Part shown: one piece after another, positions 35,219 to 45,500 of the stretch
Layout: each line of letters begins with the position of its first letter
How positions within the stretch are numbered: position 1 is the first letter of the stretch
Source: Kapaibacterium sp044224925
GTDB lineage: Bacteria; Bacteroidota; Ignavibacteria; Kapaibacteriales; Kapaibacteriaceae
Direction: 5' to 3'
NCBI GenBank assembly: GCA_044224925.1
Contig: JBGAJM010000005.1
Coordinates: 124,001 to 188,000 of the forward strand
Length of the DNA: 64,000 nt
Notes under the pieces: model-generated
What the model saw: the letters and a program-made list of their open reading frames with translations, nothing else
What the model was told of the DNA's origin: nothing
Database searches by the model: none
Made by a program: the position numbers and the translations under genes

Positions 35219-35848
35219 ATGGTCACCATTCTGATCATCCTGTTCGTGGTGACGCTCGTCTACGTGTCGATGGTAGACCGCCTTGCCACCTTCGTCACCC
35301 TTTTGGGGATCCAGGGCGTGCTGTTGTTCGGCATCGCCTACATGGAGTTGCGCGACGTTGATGTGCTCAACCTGAGCTTCATCCTTGCCGAGACGTTGGT
35401 CTTCAAGGGCATCGTGATCCCGTGGTTCCTGCAGCGTACGCTTCGGCGGAACAAGCTCGTGAAAGAAGCGGAGCCAACGGTGACGCATTTCACTTCGCTG
35501 CTCTTCGTCACGGCCATCATCCTCGTCTCTTTCCTCCTTGCCTACACGGTGCACGAAGAACACTTGCGAATCGGCTACTTCACGGCGTCGCTCTCGGCCT
35601 TGTTCACGGGACTGTTCATCATCATGGCGCGCACGAAGATCATCACACATGTGATGGGCTACCTGTTGCTGGAGAACGGCATCTTCCTGCTGTCGCTCGC
35701 TGTGGGCAACGAGATGCCGCTTGCCGTGAACACGGCCATCCTCTTGGATCTCCTCACGTCGGTGTTGTTGTTGGCCTTCCTCGTCGACAAAGTAGGCGCG
35801 TCGTTCCAGACCGTCGATGCCGCTGAACTCAACGAACTGAACGACTGA
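35219..35848 (+). CDS. Small membrane subunit HyfE-like (NuoK-related)
   Basis: 209 residues with about six helices. HyfE-type proteins combine a NuoK-like C-terminal half (here TKIITHVMGYLLLENGIFLLSLA, holding the conserved membrane Glu) with an N-terminal extension. Part of the membrane arm between the HyfC- and HyfF-like subunits. Two bases separate it from both neighbours, showing strong translational linkage. Confidence 0.85.
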   Translation: MVTILIILFVVTLVYVSMVDRLATFVTLLGIQGVLLFGIAYMELRDVDVLNLSFILAETLVFKGIVIPWFLQRTLRRNKLVKEAEPTVTHFTSLLFVTAIILVSFLLAYTVHEEHLRIGYFTASLSALFTGLFIIMARTKIITHVMGYLLLENGIFLLSLAVGNEMPLAVNTAILLDLLTSVLLLAFLVDKVGASFQTVDAAELNELND

Positions 35849-35850
35849 TC

Positions 35851-37278
35851 ATGAACCTTAGCATGCCTCTCGCGTTCTTTGCAGGCTCGATCTGTATCGC
35901 CGGTGTGATGATGCTCGCCCGTCGACGCATTCTTCAGGTGGTGCTCTTCGTGACCTACTTCTCATTGCTTGGTGCTCTTCTTGTGCATGAATATGCCTAC
36001 CTCGACGTGGTCGAAGTAGAGTATCTCAAGGCCGATCCGCTTGCAGTGTTGTTCCTGGGTGTTCTTGCCATCGTTGGCGCACTGGCGGCCTACTATGGAA
36101 TGGCCTATGCTCGACATCGGGGAGATAGTGACCGTCAAGTGGCAACGCACAATGCCGCACTCGTCCTGTTCCTCACCATGGTCGTTGGGGTCTACATCTC
36201 GCGTCATATCGGATTGGTATGGGCCTTCCTCGAAGCATCGACGCTCACAAGTGCTGTGCTCATCTACTACAACAGGAACAAGCACTCTGTCGAAGCAACA
36301 TGGAAGTACGTCTTCGTGTGTTCGATCGGGATCGCCATCGCCTTTGCCGGCATCCTGTTCCTGTCGATCGCATCGGAAGCTCGCGAGGTGCACGATCTCT
36401 CGTTCGAGGCCATCCGCATGACGGCTCCATCCATGAATGTTGGCTGGCTGAAGTTCGCCTTCCTGTTCATGGTCGCTGGATACAGTGTGAAGATGGGCGT
36501 GGCGCCGTTGTTCAATGTGGATATCGATGCCAAGGACGGTGCGCCATCGCACGTGTCGGCTCTTCTCTCCAGCGTGCTCATGATCGCCGGATTCGTGGCC
36601 ATCTTCCGCATCTACATGGCGCTGGCCGGCACATCGATCCTCCCATGGATGAACTCCGTGATGATCATCGTCGGCGTGATGAGCGTGTTCTTTGCGGCCA
36701 TCTACATCTCCAAGATCAAGAACATCAAGCGCATCTTCGCTTACTCCAGTCTTGAGCATGCCGGCATCGTTCTCATCGCTGTCGGAAGCGGTGCATGGTT
36801 TGCTGCCGTGTTGCACATCATCCTGCATGCCTTTGCGAAGTCGGGTCTGTTCTTCCAGTACGCACACTTCTACCGACTGTATCAGACCAAGAGCGTGAAC
36901 TCCGTAGGCGACTACATCAAGTTGCATCCGGCAGGCGCAGGTGTGTTGATCCTCGGTCTGCTCGCCATCACGGCCGTACCGCCGATGGGGACCTTCATCA
37001 CCGAGCTCTTCATGTTCAAGGCATTGTTCGGCGGACCGCATGCATGGGTGGCCATTCCCGTCTTCCTGCTGCTGACGGTGATCCTATGGGGACTTGCCAA
37101 GAACGTCCTCAACATTCTCTACCGTCCCGCACCGACCGTCGTCCATGCTCCTGCCCGGTTCTCGACCATGGAGACCGTTCCGCAGTATGCGCTCCTCCTT
37201 GCCGTGGTCTATTTGGGCTTCTTCGCCCCTCCGGCGTTCATTCAATTCGTTCAATCGGCCGTGACGATCCATCCGTAA
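35851..37278 (+). CDS. Second ion-pumping membrane subunit, HyfF-like (NuoM/N family)
   Basis: 475 residues, about 14 helices. Proton-conducting membrane-transporter domain with SIGIAIAFAGILFL-type helices and FAYSSLEHAGIVLIAVG (broken-helix region). The TM7-8 motif, normally K-x-G-x-x-P-x-H-x-W-L-P-D-A-H, is altered to KMGVAPLFNVDIDAKDGAPSH: both flanking lysines/charges remain, but the HTWLPDAH core is replaced. This may change the coupled ion or the coupling step (inference). Lies 2 bases after the HyfE-like gene and 10 before the large subunit. Confidence 0.87.
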   Translation: MNLSMPLAFFAGSICIAGVMMLARRRILQVVLFVTYFSLLGALLVHEYAYLDVVEVEYLKADPLAVLFLGVLAIVGALAAYYGMAYARHRGDSDRQVATHNAALVLFLTMVVGVYISRHIGLVWAFLEASTLTSAVLIYYNRNKHSVEATWKYVFVCSIGIAIAFAGILFLSIASEAREVHDLSFEAIRMTAPSMNVGWLKFAFLFMVAGYSVKMGVAPLFNVDIDAKDGAPSHVSALLSSVLMIAGFVAIFRIYMALAGTSILPWMNSVMIIVGVMSVFFAAIYISKIKNIKRIFAYSSLEHAGIVLIAVGSGAWFAAVLHIILHAFAKSGLFFQYAHFYRLYQTKSVNSVGDYIKLHPAGAGVLILGLLAITAVPPMGTFITELFMFKALFGGPHAWVAIPVFLLLTVILWGLAKNVLNILYRPAPTVVHAPARFSTMETVPQYALLLAVVYLGFFAPPAFIQFVQSAVTIHP

Positions 37279-37288
37279 GGACCTTGCC

Positions 37289-38803
37289 ATGCTTTCGTTC
37301 TCGAATCTCGACGTGATCTCGCTGGATGCCATCCCGGTCCTGTCGTACGGAACGTTCCTGACCACCGTGCTCGATCACATGAAGGCCAACGATGCCCGCC
37401 ACTGTGTGAACTACATGGGGTATCGTCTTCCCAATGGTGACCTTGAGTGTTTCTGTGTGCTGGCCGACGATTCCACGTCGCAGCTCTCCGTTGCACGATA
37501 CCATCTGGCCGCATCAGGAACCATGGCGTTGCCGTCGCTTTCGGCCCACTATCGCGCCTTCCACATCTTCGAGCGCGTGCTTTGGGAGAACCACGGTGTG
37601 CAGTTCACGGATCATCCATGGCTGAAGCCCGTGCGGTATCCGCATGATGCGGCGCATGGTGCGACCATCGACACGTATCCGTTCTTTCGGATCGAAGGCG
37701 GCGAGGTCCACGAAGTGGGTGTGGGACCCATCCACGCCGGCGTGATCGAGCCCGGACATTTTCGATTCCAGTGCACCGGTGAGGACGTCGTTCATCTCGA
37801 GATCAAGCTCGGCTATCAGCACCGCGGCATCGAACGCCTGATGGTCCAACCCTCGACCATGCTGCAACGCACTGTCCTTGCCGAGTCGATCGCAGGCGAC
37901 ACGACCATTGGCCACACGTGGGCATTCGTGAACGGCATGCAGGCCCTCATGCGTGGAACGGTTTCGGATGCCGTCGAGATCGAACGCGCCATCGCGCTCG
38001 AGCTCGAACGCATTGCCATCCACATCGGCGACCTTTCCGCCTTGAACCTTGACGTGGCCTATCAGCTTGGAAGCGCCGTGCTTGGTGCCTTACGCACACC
38101 GATGATCAACTTCTTCCAATGGTGGTGCGGCAATCGTTTCGGAAAAGGATTGTTGCGTGCGGGACAGAACAGATCGTCGCTCACGCCGGCATTGCAGGAC
38201 CGACTCGTAGAGACGCTCGATGATATGGAGCGTCGGTACCGACATGTTGCTGATACGATGTTCGAACTGCCCAGCGTACTCGCTCGCTTCGAACGCACCG
38301 GCATCGTCACCTCCGAACAGGCCCACATCATTGGTGCCGTGGGGATGGCCGCACGATCGAGCGGACTTCGACGGGACGTACGTCGCTCGCATCCGCATGG
38401 CGTCTACCGCGCAGAGGATGTGCAAATGCACGTGCTCCACACCGGTGATGTGATGGCTCGTGCCTTCCTGCGCAAGCTCGAGATCGATGCGTCCATCACG
38501 TATCTCCGCATCCTGCTGGACCGACTTCGCACGGCCTCGCGCGACAACGGAACCCTTGAAGAACGACCTATGCGCGACCTTGCTCCTCGGTCCATGGTGG
38601 TCTCGATGGTGGAAGGGTGGCGAGGCGAGATCGTGCACATGTCGATCACCGATGAACATGGCGCGCTCGTCCATCACAGCGTGAAGGACCCGTCGATGCA
38701 CAACTGGTTCGCATTGGCATTGTCACTGCGCGGGAACGAGATCAGCGATTTCCCGATCTGTAATAAGAGCTATGACCTTTCGTACTGCGGGCACGACCTC
38801 TAA
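37289..38803 (+). CDS. Hydrogenase-large-subunit-like protein without NiFe ligands (HyfG/NuoCD-like)
   Basis: 504 residues. N-terminal NuoC-like domain (about 30-130, ending VRYPHD), then the NuoD/hydrogenase-large-subunit domain (EVGVGPIHAGVIEPGHFRF, LGYQHRGIERLM). The L1 metal site RxCGxC is replaced by ESIAGDTTIGH (about 199-209), without cysteines. The C-terminal DPCxxC is replaced by FPICNKSYDLSYCGHDL, leaving only Cys491 and Cys500 eight residues apart. A NiFe centre therefore cannot form; this is the pattern of energy-converting hydrogenase-related (Ehr) complexes. No cleavable C-terminal extension and no hyp maturation genes are nearby. Electron acceptor is unknown, quinone being the simplest guess. 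Confidence 0.85.
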   Translation: MLSFSNLDVISLDAIPVLSYGTFLTTVLDHMKANDARHCVNYMGYRLPNGDLECFCVLADDSTSQLSVARYHLAASGTMALPSLSAHYRAFHIFERVLWENHGVQFTDHPWLKPVRYPHDAAHGATIDTYPFFRIEGGEVHEVGVGPIHAGVIEPGHFRFQCTGEDVVHLEIKLGYQHRGIERLMVQPSTMLQRTVLAESIAGDTTIGHTWAFVNGMQALMRGTVSDAVEIERAIALELERIAIHIGDLSALNLDVAYQLGSAVLGALRTPMINFFQWWCGNRFGKGLLRAGQNRSSLTPALQDRLVETLDDMERRYRHVADTMFELPSVLARFERTGIVTSEQAHIIGAVGMAARSSGLRRDVRRSHPHGVYRAEDVQMHVLHTGDVMARAFLRKLEIDASITYLRILLDRLRTASRDNGTLEERPMRDLAPRSMVVSMVEGWRGEIVHMSITDEHGALVHHSVKDPSMHNWFALALSLRGNEISDFPICNKSYDLSYCGHDL

Positions 38804-38812
38804 GGAAACCAC

Positions 38813-39586
38813 ATGTTCGAGTCGATCAAGATTTGGAAGCAACAGGGCGGTCAGACGATCCCCGATGTAACGGCGGTGACACTGCCGGAGATCTTTCGCG
38901 GACGTCCGACGTTCAAGGCCGAGGCATGCGCTAGTGGCTGCACGGCCTGCGTCGATGTCTGTCCGGTTGCGGCGATCACACAAAGCGCTTTGTCGACGAT
39001 CTCGCTCGACCTTGGTGCCTGCGTGTTCTGCGGTGAATGTGCCGAGGCATGTCCCACCGAGAAGATCACGTTCACGAACGACTACAAGACGGCAACATCG
39101 ACACGAGAAGCACTCATCATGCACGAAGGGGATGTTGGTCCCGTGGTCTTCGATGCCGATGCTGTGCGCAAAGAGATCGCAGCCTACTTCGGTGGATCGC
39201 TGAAGCTCCGTCAGGTATCGGCAGCGGGATGCAACTCCTGTGAGCTCGAGCTCAATGCCTGCGGCAATGTGAACTTCGACATGGGAAGATTCGGCATTGA
39301 GTTCGTGGCATCACCGCGACATGCCGACGGGATCGTGATCACCGGTCCGATCTCCCTGAACATGTCCATGGCGAACGACATCTGTTACGATGCCGTCCCT
39401 GATCCCCGCATCGTCATCCTCTCGGGTGCATGTGCCATCTCGGGTGGGATCTTTCAACGAAGTACCGAACTCCAGCGTGCCTTTGTCGAACGTCATCACG
39501 TCGACCTCTACGTGCCGGGTTGTCCGCCACACCCGCTCACGTTCATCAATGGCATCTTACAACTGATCAGAACGAGGAAACCATGA
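38813..39586 (+). CDS. Fused ferredoxin plus NuoB/HyfI-like small subunit
   Basis: 257 residues combining two subunits that are usually separate (HyfH and HyfI). The N-terminal half has two 4Fe-4S motifs: Cys39/43/46/50 (CASGCTACVDVCP) and Cys70/73/76/80 (CVFCGECAEACP). The C-terminal half is NuoB/hydrogenase-small-subunit-like with the N2/proximal-cluster ligands GCNSC (140, 143), GAC (about 206) and PGCPP (about 237). The electron wire into the large subunit is therefore complete. It overlaps the SulP transporter start by 4 bases, tying the redox arm to anion transport. Confidence 0.88.
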   Translation: MFESIKIWKQQGGQTIPDVTAVTLPEIFRGRPTFKAEACASGCTACVDVCPVAAITQSALSTISLDLGACVFCGECAEACPTEKITFTNDYKTATSTREALIMHEGDVGPVVFDADAVRKEIAAYFGGSLKLRQVSAAGCNSCELELNACGNVNFDMGRFGIEFVASPRHADGIVITGPISLNMSMANDICYDAVPDPRIVILSGACAISGGIFQRSTELQRAFVERHHVDLYVPGCPPHPLTFINGILQLIRTRKP

Positions 39587-41190
39587 CGTACGACCTATCA
39601 TTCAAGAACACATGGAAGAGCGATCTGATCTCGGGTTTTCTGGTCTTCCTTGTGGCGTTGCCATTGTGTTTGGGCATTGCCAAGGCCAGCGGCTTCCCAC
39701 CGATCTCGGGCATCCTCACGGCCATCATCGGAGGTCTCCTCGTCTCGTTCTTCGTCGGATCGGAGATGACGATCAAAGGACCGGCGGCTGGTCTTATCGT
39801 GATCGCTCTCGGTGCGGTGACGGATCTCGGTCAGGGCGATCCGTTCCTTGGGTACAAGCTCACCCTTGCCGTGATCGTTGTGGCCGGTGTCGTGCAGATC
39901 ATCTTCGGTCTGCTCAAGACAGGCGTGCTGGGCGACTTCTTCCCGACGTCGGCCGTACATGGAATGCTGGCGGCCATCGGTATCATCATCATCTCAAAGC
40001 AGGCGCACTTCCTCATGGGCGTGACGCCAACGGGAGGGGAGCCACTCGAGTTGTTGAAAGAGATCCCGAAGAGCTTCTCGATGATGAATCCGGATATCGC
40101 CATCATCGGCGTGATCTCGCTGATCATCCTCTTCGGACTTCCGATGATCAAGAACAAGTACGTGAGGATGGTCCCCGCACCAATGGTCGTCCTGCTCATT
40201 GCCATTCCATTGGGTGCCTACTTCGATCTCTCGCATGAGCACACGTATCTCTTCAATCACACGCAGTTCACGCTCAGTCCGAAGTTCCTCGTCACCTTGC
40301 CGGCACAGATCACCGACGCCATTCAAATGCCGAACTGGTCACAGATCACGTCGATGACGTCCATCAAGTACGTCATCATGTTCGCCCTCGTTGGAAGCAT
40401 TGAATCGCTTCTCAGTGGGAAGGCCATCGATGGTCTTGATCCGTACAAGCGAAAGAGCGATCTGAACAAGGACCTGCTCGCTGTCGGCATTGGCAATACT
40501 GTCTCCGGTCTGCTCGGCGGACTCCCCATGATCTCCGAGATCGCCCGTTCCAGTGCGAACGTGAACAATGGGGGCAAGACACGATGGTCGAACTTCTTCC
40601 ACGGTGGCTTCCTGCTGATCTTCGTTGTCTTCCTGCCCATGGTGATCCAACGTATTCCCATCGCAGCGCTTGCCGCCATGCTCATCTCGGTGGGATGGAA
40701 GCTTGCCTCGCCAAAGGAATTCATCAAGACCTATAAGGTTGGTGCCGAACAGCTCATCATCTTCGTGATGACCGTGGTGGCCACGCTTGCGACGGATCTT
40801 CTGATCGGGATCGGTATGGGTATCCTGACCAAGTTTGCGTTGCATATCATCGATGGTGTCCCGTTCGCATCGCTCTTCCGTCCGATCCTTACCATCGATC
40901 AAAGCGATCCGAAGGTCTATGTGGTGGATGTACAGCACTCGGCGATCTTCTCGAACTACATCGGATTGAAGAAGCGACTTGAAAAGCTCGATCCGGATCG
41001 CGACGTCATCATCGATTTCACGAACTCGCACTTGGTGGATCACTCTGTGATGGAGAAGATGCACGAGATGGAGCGAGAGTTCGCGACGCGTGGTGTTGGC
41101 TTCCATATCCGCGGACTCGAATCGCACCTGCCCAAGTCCGACCACCCGGCCGCATCCAGAAAGAAACCTTCTCACACGATGCATCATTGA
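39583..41190 (+). CDS. SulP-family inorganic anion transporter with STAS domain (bicarbonate/sulfate type)
   Basis: 535 residues from ATG 39583. Inner-membrane SLC26/SulP carrier: SGFLVFLVALPLCLGIAKA and GSEMTIKGPAAGLIVIALGA are the characteristic first helices, followed by 12-14 segments and a C-terminal STAS domain (about 440-525, VYVVDVQHSAIFSNY, VIIDFTNSHLVDHS). The N-terminal motif pattern resembles bacterial SulP proteins thought to carry bicarbonate, but sulfate or other anions are possible. Its ATG overlaps the stop of the ferredoxin/NuoB fusion, so it is translated together with the redox complex. No carbonic-anhydrase domain is fused. Confidence 0.88.
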   Translation: MTYDLSFKNTWKSDLISGFLVFLVALPLCLGIAKASGFPPISGILTAIIGGLLVSFFVGSEMTIKGPAAGLIVIALGAVTDLGQGDPFLGYKLTLAVIVVAGVVQIIFGLLKTGVLGDFFPTSAVHGMLAAIGIIIISKQAHFLMGVTPTGGEPLELLKEIPKSFSMMNPDIAIIGVISLIILFGLPMIKNKYVRMVPAPMVVLLIAIPLGAYFDLSHEHTYLFNHTQFTLSPKFLVTLPAQITDAIQMPNWSQITSMTSIKYVIMFALVGSIESLLSGKAIDGLDPYKRKSDLNKDLLAVGIGNTVSGLLGGLPMISEIARSSANVNNGGKTRWSNFFHGGFLLIFVVFLPMVIQRIPIAALAAMLISVGWKLASPKEFIKTYKVGAEQLIIFVMTVVATLATDLLIGIGMGILTKFALHIIDGVPFASLFRPILTIDQSDPKVYVVDVQHSAIFSNYIGLKKRLEKLDPDRDVIIDFTNSHLVDHSVMEKMHEMEREFATRGVGFHIRGLESHLPKSDHPAASRKKPSHTMHH

Positions 41191-41199
41191 CGGATCCAT

Positions 41200-42507
41200 A
41201 TGAACGCTCGTCGTCCCCACGTCTGGTACTGTCTTGGAGTGTTGATCCTTGCCGCCTTGCCCCTGCATGCCCAATTGTTGGAATGGAGGTTGGGCGGTGA
41301 CAGTACCCACTTCGTGCGCATCAACGTCATGGCGCAGCCATGGTTGATGGTGAACGAGAGCAACCCCGGGACCACGATCAATGGCGAGCCTCAAGACGTG
41401 TCGGTGAACATCGGACTCCGTCGACTTCGATTCCAGATGACGGCGCAGATCACAGATCGGGCGCTCTTCTATGCGCAGTACGGCGAGAACAACTTCAACT
41501 CCTTCTACAACTCGGGAGGCAATCGAAAACTCTCGGCCTTCTTCCATGATGCGGTGGGGGAGTACCGACTCTCGAACGGGAACGAGGCGAAGGTCGGCAT
41601 GGGACTGACGATCGCCAACGGACTCTCGCGATTCTCGCAACCATCTGTAACGACGATCATGACCACGGATGTGCCGGTGTTCGCACAGGCCACCGTCGAT
41701 CAAACGGATCAGTTCTCGCGGAAGCTCAGTATGCTGTTGCGCGGACAGATCGGATCGCTCGACTATCGGTTCGTGCTGAGCGATCCATTCGTGATCCAAA
41801 GCAATGGGTCGACGCCACCACCGCTCGGTCCATCGGCAACGTTCGCGCAAAAGGGTCATGCACTACAGTATCAAGGCTATGTGATCTGGCAGTTCATGGA
41901 TCAGGAACCACACCTTACGCCGTACATGGCCGGCACGTATCTCGGCAAGAAGAAGGTGTTCAATGTTGCCATCGGTGGCATCTATCAGCCGCGTGCCATG
42001 TGGCGAACGGGAGCGATGCCGACGGACACGGTGTATGAAGACATGAAGCTCGCTGCCATCGAGTCGTTCTACGATGCGCCGGTAGGTGAGAGCGGACATG
42101 CCATCTCTGCGTATGCCGGCTTCTTCCATACGGACTATGGCACGAACTATCTGCGATACAACGGACCGTTGAATCCCGGTCAATCGCCATCCTATGGCAA
42201 CGGACTTCCGATGTTCGGCACCGGAAATGTGATCTACTCGCAGTTCGGATACTTCATTCCGCACGTGATCGAAGGGACGACCGGACTCATGCCCTACGCG
42301 ACCGCCACGCTTGCCGATTACGACAAACTCTCGCACGTGGTCTCCGATACCTATGCGGTGGGATGCTCGTTGCTCCTGTCGGGTCATTCGGCGAAGTTCT
42401 CGGTCGACCTCAACAACCGCCCCACGTTCACGACATCGGCCACAGGAGCCACTGTCAAGTCGGGTCGTGCCACCCAGTTCGTCCTGCAGTACCAGGTGTT
42501 CTTCTAG
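41200..42507 (+). CDS. Outer-membrane porin of the anion-uptake operon
   Basis: 435 residues. Signal peptide (VLILAALPLHAQ), then a 14-18 strand-type barrel: SVNIGLRRLRFQMTAQITDRALFYAQYGENN, repeated aromatic strand ends, terminal FVLQYQVFF ending in Phe as barrel proteins usually do. Resembles phosphate-selective/alginate-export-type porins. It starts 9 bases after the SulP stop, so it probably supplies the anion to the inner-membrane carrier. The substrate is inferred only from position. Confidence 0.82.
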   Translation: MNARRPHVWYCLGVLILAALPLHAQLLEWRLGGDSTHFVRINVMAQPWLMVNESNPGTTINGEPQDVSVNIGLRRLRFQMTAQITDRALFYAQYGENNFNSFYNSGGNRKLSAFFHDAVGEYRLSNGNEAKVGMGLTIANGLSRFSQPSVTTIMTTDVPVFAQATVDQTDQFSRKLSMLLRGQIGSLDYRFVLSDPFVIQSNGSTPPPLGPSATFAQKGHALQYQGYVIWQFMDQEPHLTPYMAGTYLGKKKVFNVAIGGIYQPRAMWRTGAMPTDTVYEDMKLAAIESFYDAPVGESGHAISAYAGFFHTDYGTNYLRYNGPLNPGQSPSYGNGLPMFGTGNVIYSQFGYFIPHVIEGTTGLMPYATATLADYDKLSHVVSDTYAVGCSLLLSGHSAKFSVDLNNRPTFTTSATGATVKSGRATQFVLQYQVFF

Positions 42508-42528
42508 CAGGTCGACCGTATCCCGCCT

Positions 42529-45500
42529 GTGACTATGTTAGCGGTCATGGGCCCCATGTTCCGCACCCTGCCTCTCCTCCTTTCCGCCATGATCGCTCTT
42601 GGTGGCGGCATAGCGATGCATGCGCAAACGCGCATCAGCGGAGTGGTGAACATCTACACGCCGGTACTCTCGATACCGGTGATGTGCAGTCAGGACGTTG
42701 TCGTCGAACAGCCCTACGGTTTCAAACCAGGCGATCGCGTGCTCATCATGCAGATGAAGGGCGCAACGATCAACACCAACGATGCACCGGAGTTCGGAGA
42801 CATTGTCACGCTAGGTTCCTGTGGCAATCTTGAGTTCGGAAGCATCAAGGCCGTGAACGGGAACGTGATCACGCTCGTGGCCCGTCTTGTGAACACCTAT
42901 GATGTGAGATCTGCTGTGCAATTGATCCGCGTTGCGGAGTATGTGAATGTGACGATCACCGGAACGGTGCGAGCCGCCCCATGGAATGGTCGCTCCGGCG
43001 GTGTGGTGGCCATCGAGGCCAGCGGTACGGTGACGTTCCAGGACGATATCGATGCAAGCGCCTGCGGCTTTGTGGGCGGACTTCGCTCCATCAACTACGC
43101 CACCTGTTCTCGCACCGGCTATGTCTACACGATGGCGACGGGATACGGAGCACAAAAGGGCGATGGCGTGACGGCCATGGCAACGGCCTTTGAAGCGGGA
43201 AGAGGGAAGTTGGCCAATGGCGGCGGGGGAGGCGTGGACCATAACTCCGGTGGTGGCGGTGGTGGGAATGCCGGAGCCGGTGGACGTGGCGGCGATCAGT
43301 GGGTTGGTTGTGGACGAACGATCACCAACGGAGCCATTGGCGGACTGATGATGCCCTACTCCAGGAACTTCCCGAAGGTCTACATGGGCGGAGGCGGAGG
43401 TGGCGGACATCAGAACAATGGTACGGGAACAAGTGGGGCTACAGGTGGCGGGATCGTCATCCTGCGTGCCACGTCCATCGACGGAGGCAATAGGTCCATC
43501 TCAGCAACAGGCGGAAGTGTCACGGTCATCGGAGGGAACGATGCAGCCGGCGGCGGAGGAGCAGGCGGTGCGATATGGATCGACTGTGCTCGGTTCACGA
43601 CGCCACTCCGTGCCGTGGTGAACGGCGGCGCCGGAGGGTCCGTTAACACGAATCCTGCGCATGGGGTTGGTGGCGGCGGCGGCGGTGGAATTGTTTTGAC
43701 GCCACTCCCTGCGCGGTCTCCCATGCTACAGCTTCAGTTGCAAGGCGGATCGTGCGGATACAACATCCCGTTCCGCACAACAGGAGATTCCACCTTGAAT
43801 GCACAGCCGGGCGGACAAGGTCTTTTCATCGAAGGATTCTCGATCCCGGAAGGCGCGTTCTCACTCCAACCGATCACCGTCACGGCATCACCGGATACGA
43901 CGGTGTGCAGAGGCACGATGCTCACGTTCACAGCGCGTGCGCGAGGAGGAACAGGCAACTACACGATCACGTGGCGACAGCCGAACGGACAAGTGGAAGA
44001 CTTCGGAGCATCGATCCGCTATCGTGTGCAAGGACCAACGCGACTGATCGTGAACGTATCCGATGATGCAGGATGCATGGGCGAAGACACCGCCGTGGTG
44101 AACGTACTCTCTGCACCGAGGGTCGCTCTCGATACGCTGGACGTAGGAGTGCTCAGCGTATGCAGGACGATGCGCGATACCTCCTTGTTGATCCGCAACC
44201 TCGATACGTTCGCCCTCACGATCACCGACATTGCACCGCAGTCCCCCTCGATCACCACTCCGGGCTTGCCCGTCCTTCCGTTGACCATCCCTGCCGGTGG
44301 ATCGTATCGGATCCCCATTCGCTTGACCTCGATCCCCAAGGGTTCGTTCATCCTACCGATCCGAGTGTCCGCCAGCTCGTGTGATACCGTGGTGACCAGC
44401 TTCATCAAGGGCACCAATGCGACTCTGGATGCCGAGCTCACACCGGATTCCGTGATCCTCGCACCAAGTCCATCCTGCGATGTTGTGCAACTGGTAAAGG
44501 TCCTCACGTTCACCAATCGTTCCTCGGTGGATGTGACGATCCCAACGATCATCTCCAGCGGACAGCTGTCGACGATCTTTCCAAAGTTCCCGCAAGTGGT
44601 GACGGCCGGGGGTACCCTTGCCATCACCGTCCTCTTCACGCCGTCGCTGTCCAGTCAAACGGGAGCACTTCGTGTGCCGTGGACCGCTGCGGGATGCACT
44701 GATACGCTTGCGACGTGGTTCGCGGCGAACATTGAACGCACGCAATGGTCGGTGAGCGACACACTTCTTGATCTTGGTCGCGTGCTTGAGTGCAATGCGC
44801 AGCGCGACACGTCGATCATGATCCGCAATACCGGGGCTGACGTGATGACATTCACGTTCACACGGAACGGACCATTGACGTACTCCACACCGGTGCCGAC
44901 AACCGTTACACTACAACCCAACGATTCATTGTTGATCCCATTTGCGATACGACCAACGAAGGTTGGCGAGCAAACAGGGTCGGTCCTGATCACGACCGCC
45001 CCTTGTAACGACACGCTCTCGATCCGACTGCGCATCGTGGTAGACAGTGTTCGATTCGTCGTGCCCGATACCGTCGTCTTTGGAACGATCATCTCGTGCA
45101 AGGAGCGCTCGCGAACACGGACCGTTGCGATCGGAAACGTCAGCTCTGGCAACATCGTCGGTCATGTGAATGGCATCGGCATCTCGCAGCCATTCACGTG
45201 TTCCATGGTCGTTGGTGATACGATCGGAACGAATGCCGATCGGATCGTTGACATCGTTTTCGAACCGTTATACGATGGGGAGTATCGCGATAGTATCGTG
45301 TTCGATCTCGGACCATGCTCTCAACGCAAGGTGATCTACCTTCGAGGCCGACGTGAAAGCGCTGCCTTGGAAGGCACACCGCTTCTCGCGTTCCCAACGC
45401 GGAGCATTGGCGACACAACGACACTGCAAGCGCACTATACGAACACCGGTTCGCGCCCCCTTACGGTGACCACCGTACAGGCCCCGCAACAACCCTTCAT

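Noticed and set aside
32407..39586. Respiratory complex I (nuo) or a working formate hydrogenlyase
   Set aside because: There are no NADH-module genes, no formate dehydrogenase, no hyp genes, and the NiFe cysteines are absent.
42529..42556. Choice of a unique start for the giant T9SS protein
   Set aside because: GTG 42529 and ATG 42535, 42547 and 42556 are all possible; none has a clear ribosome-binding site, so I left the longest form and note the last as best for the signal peptide.
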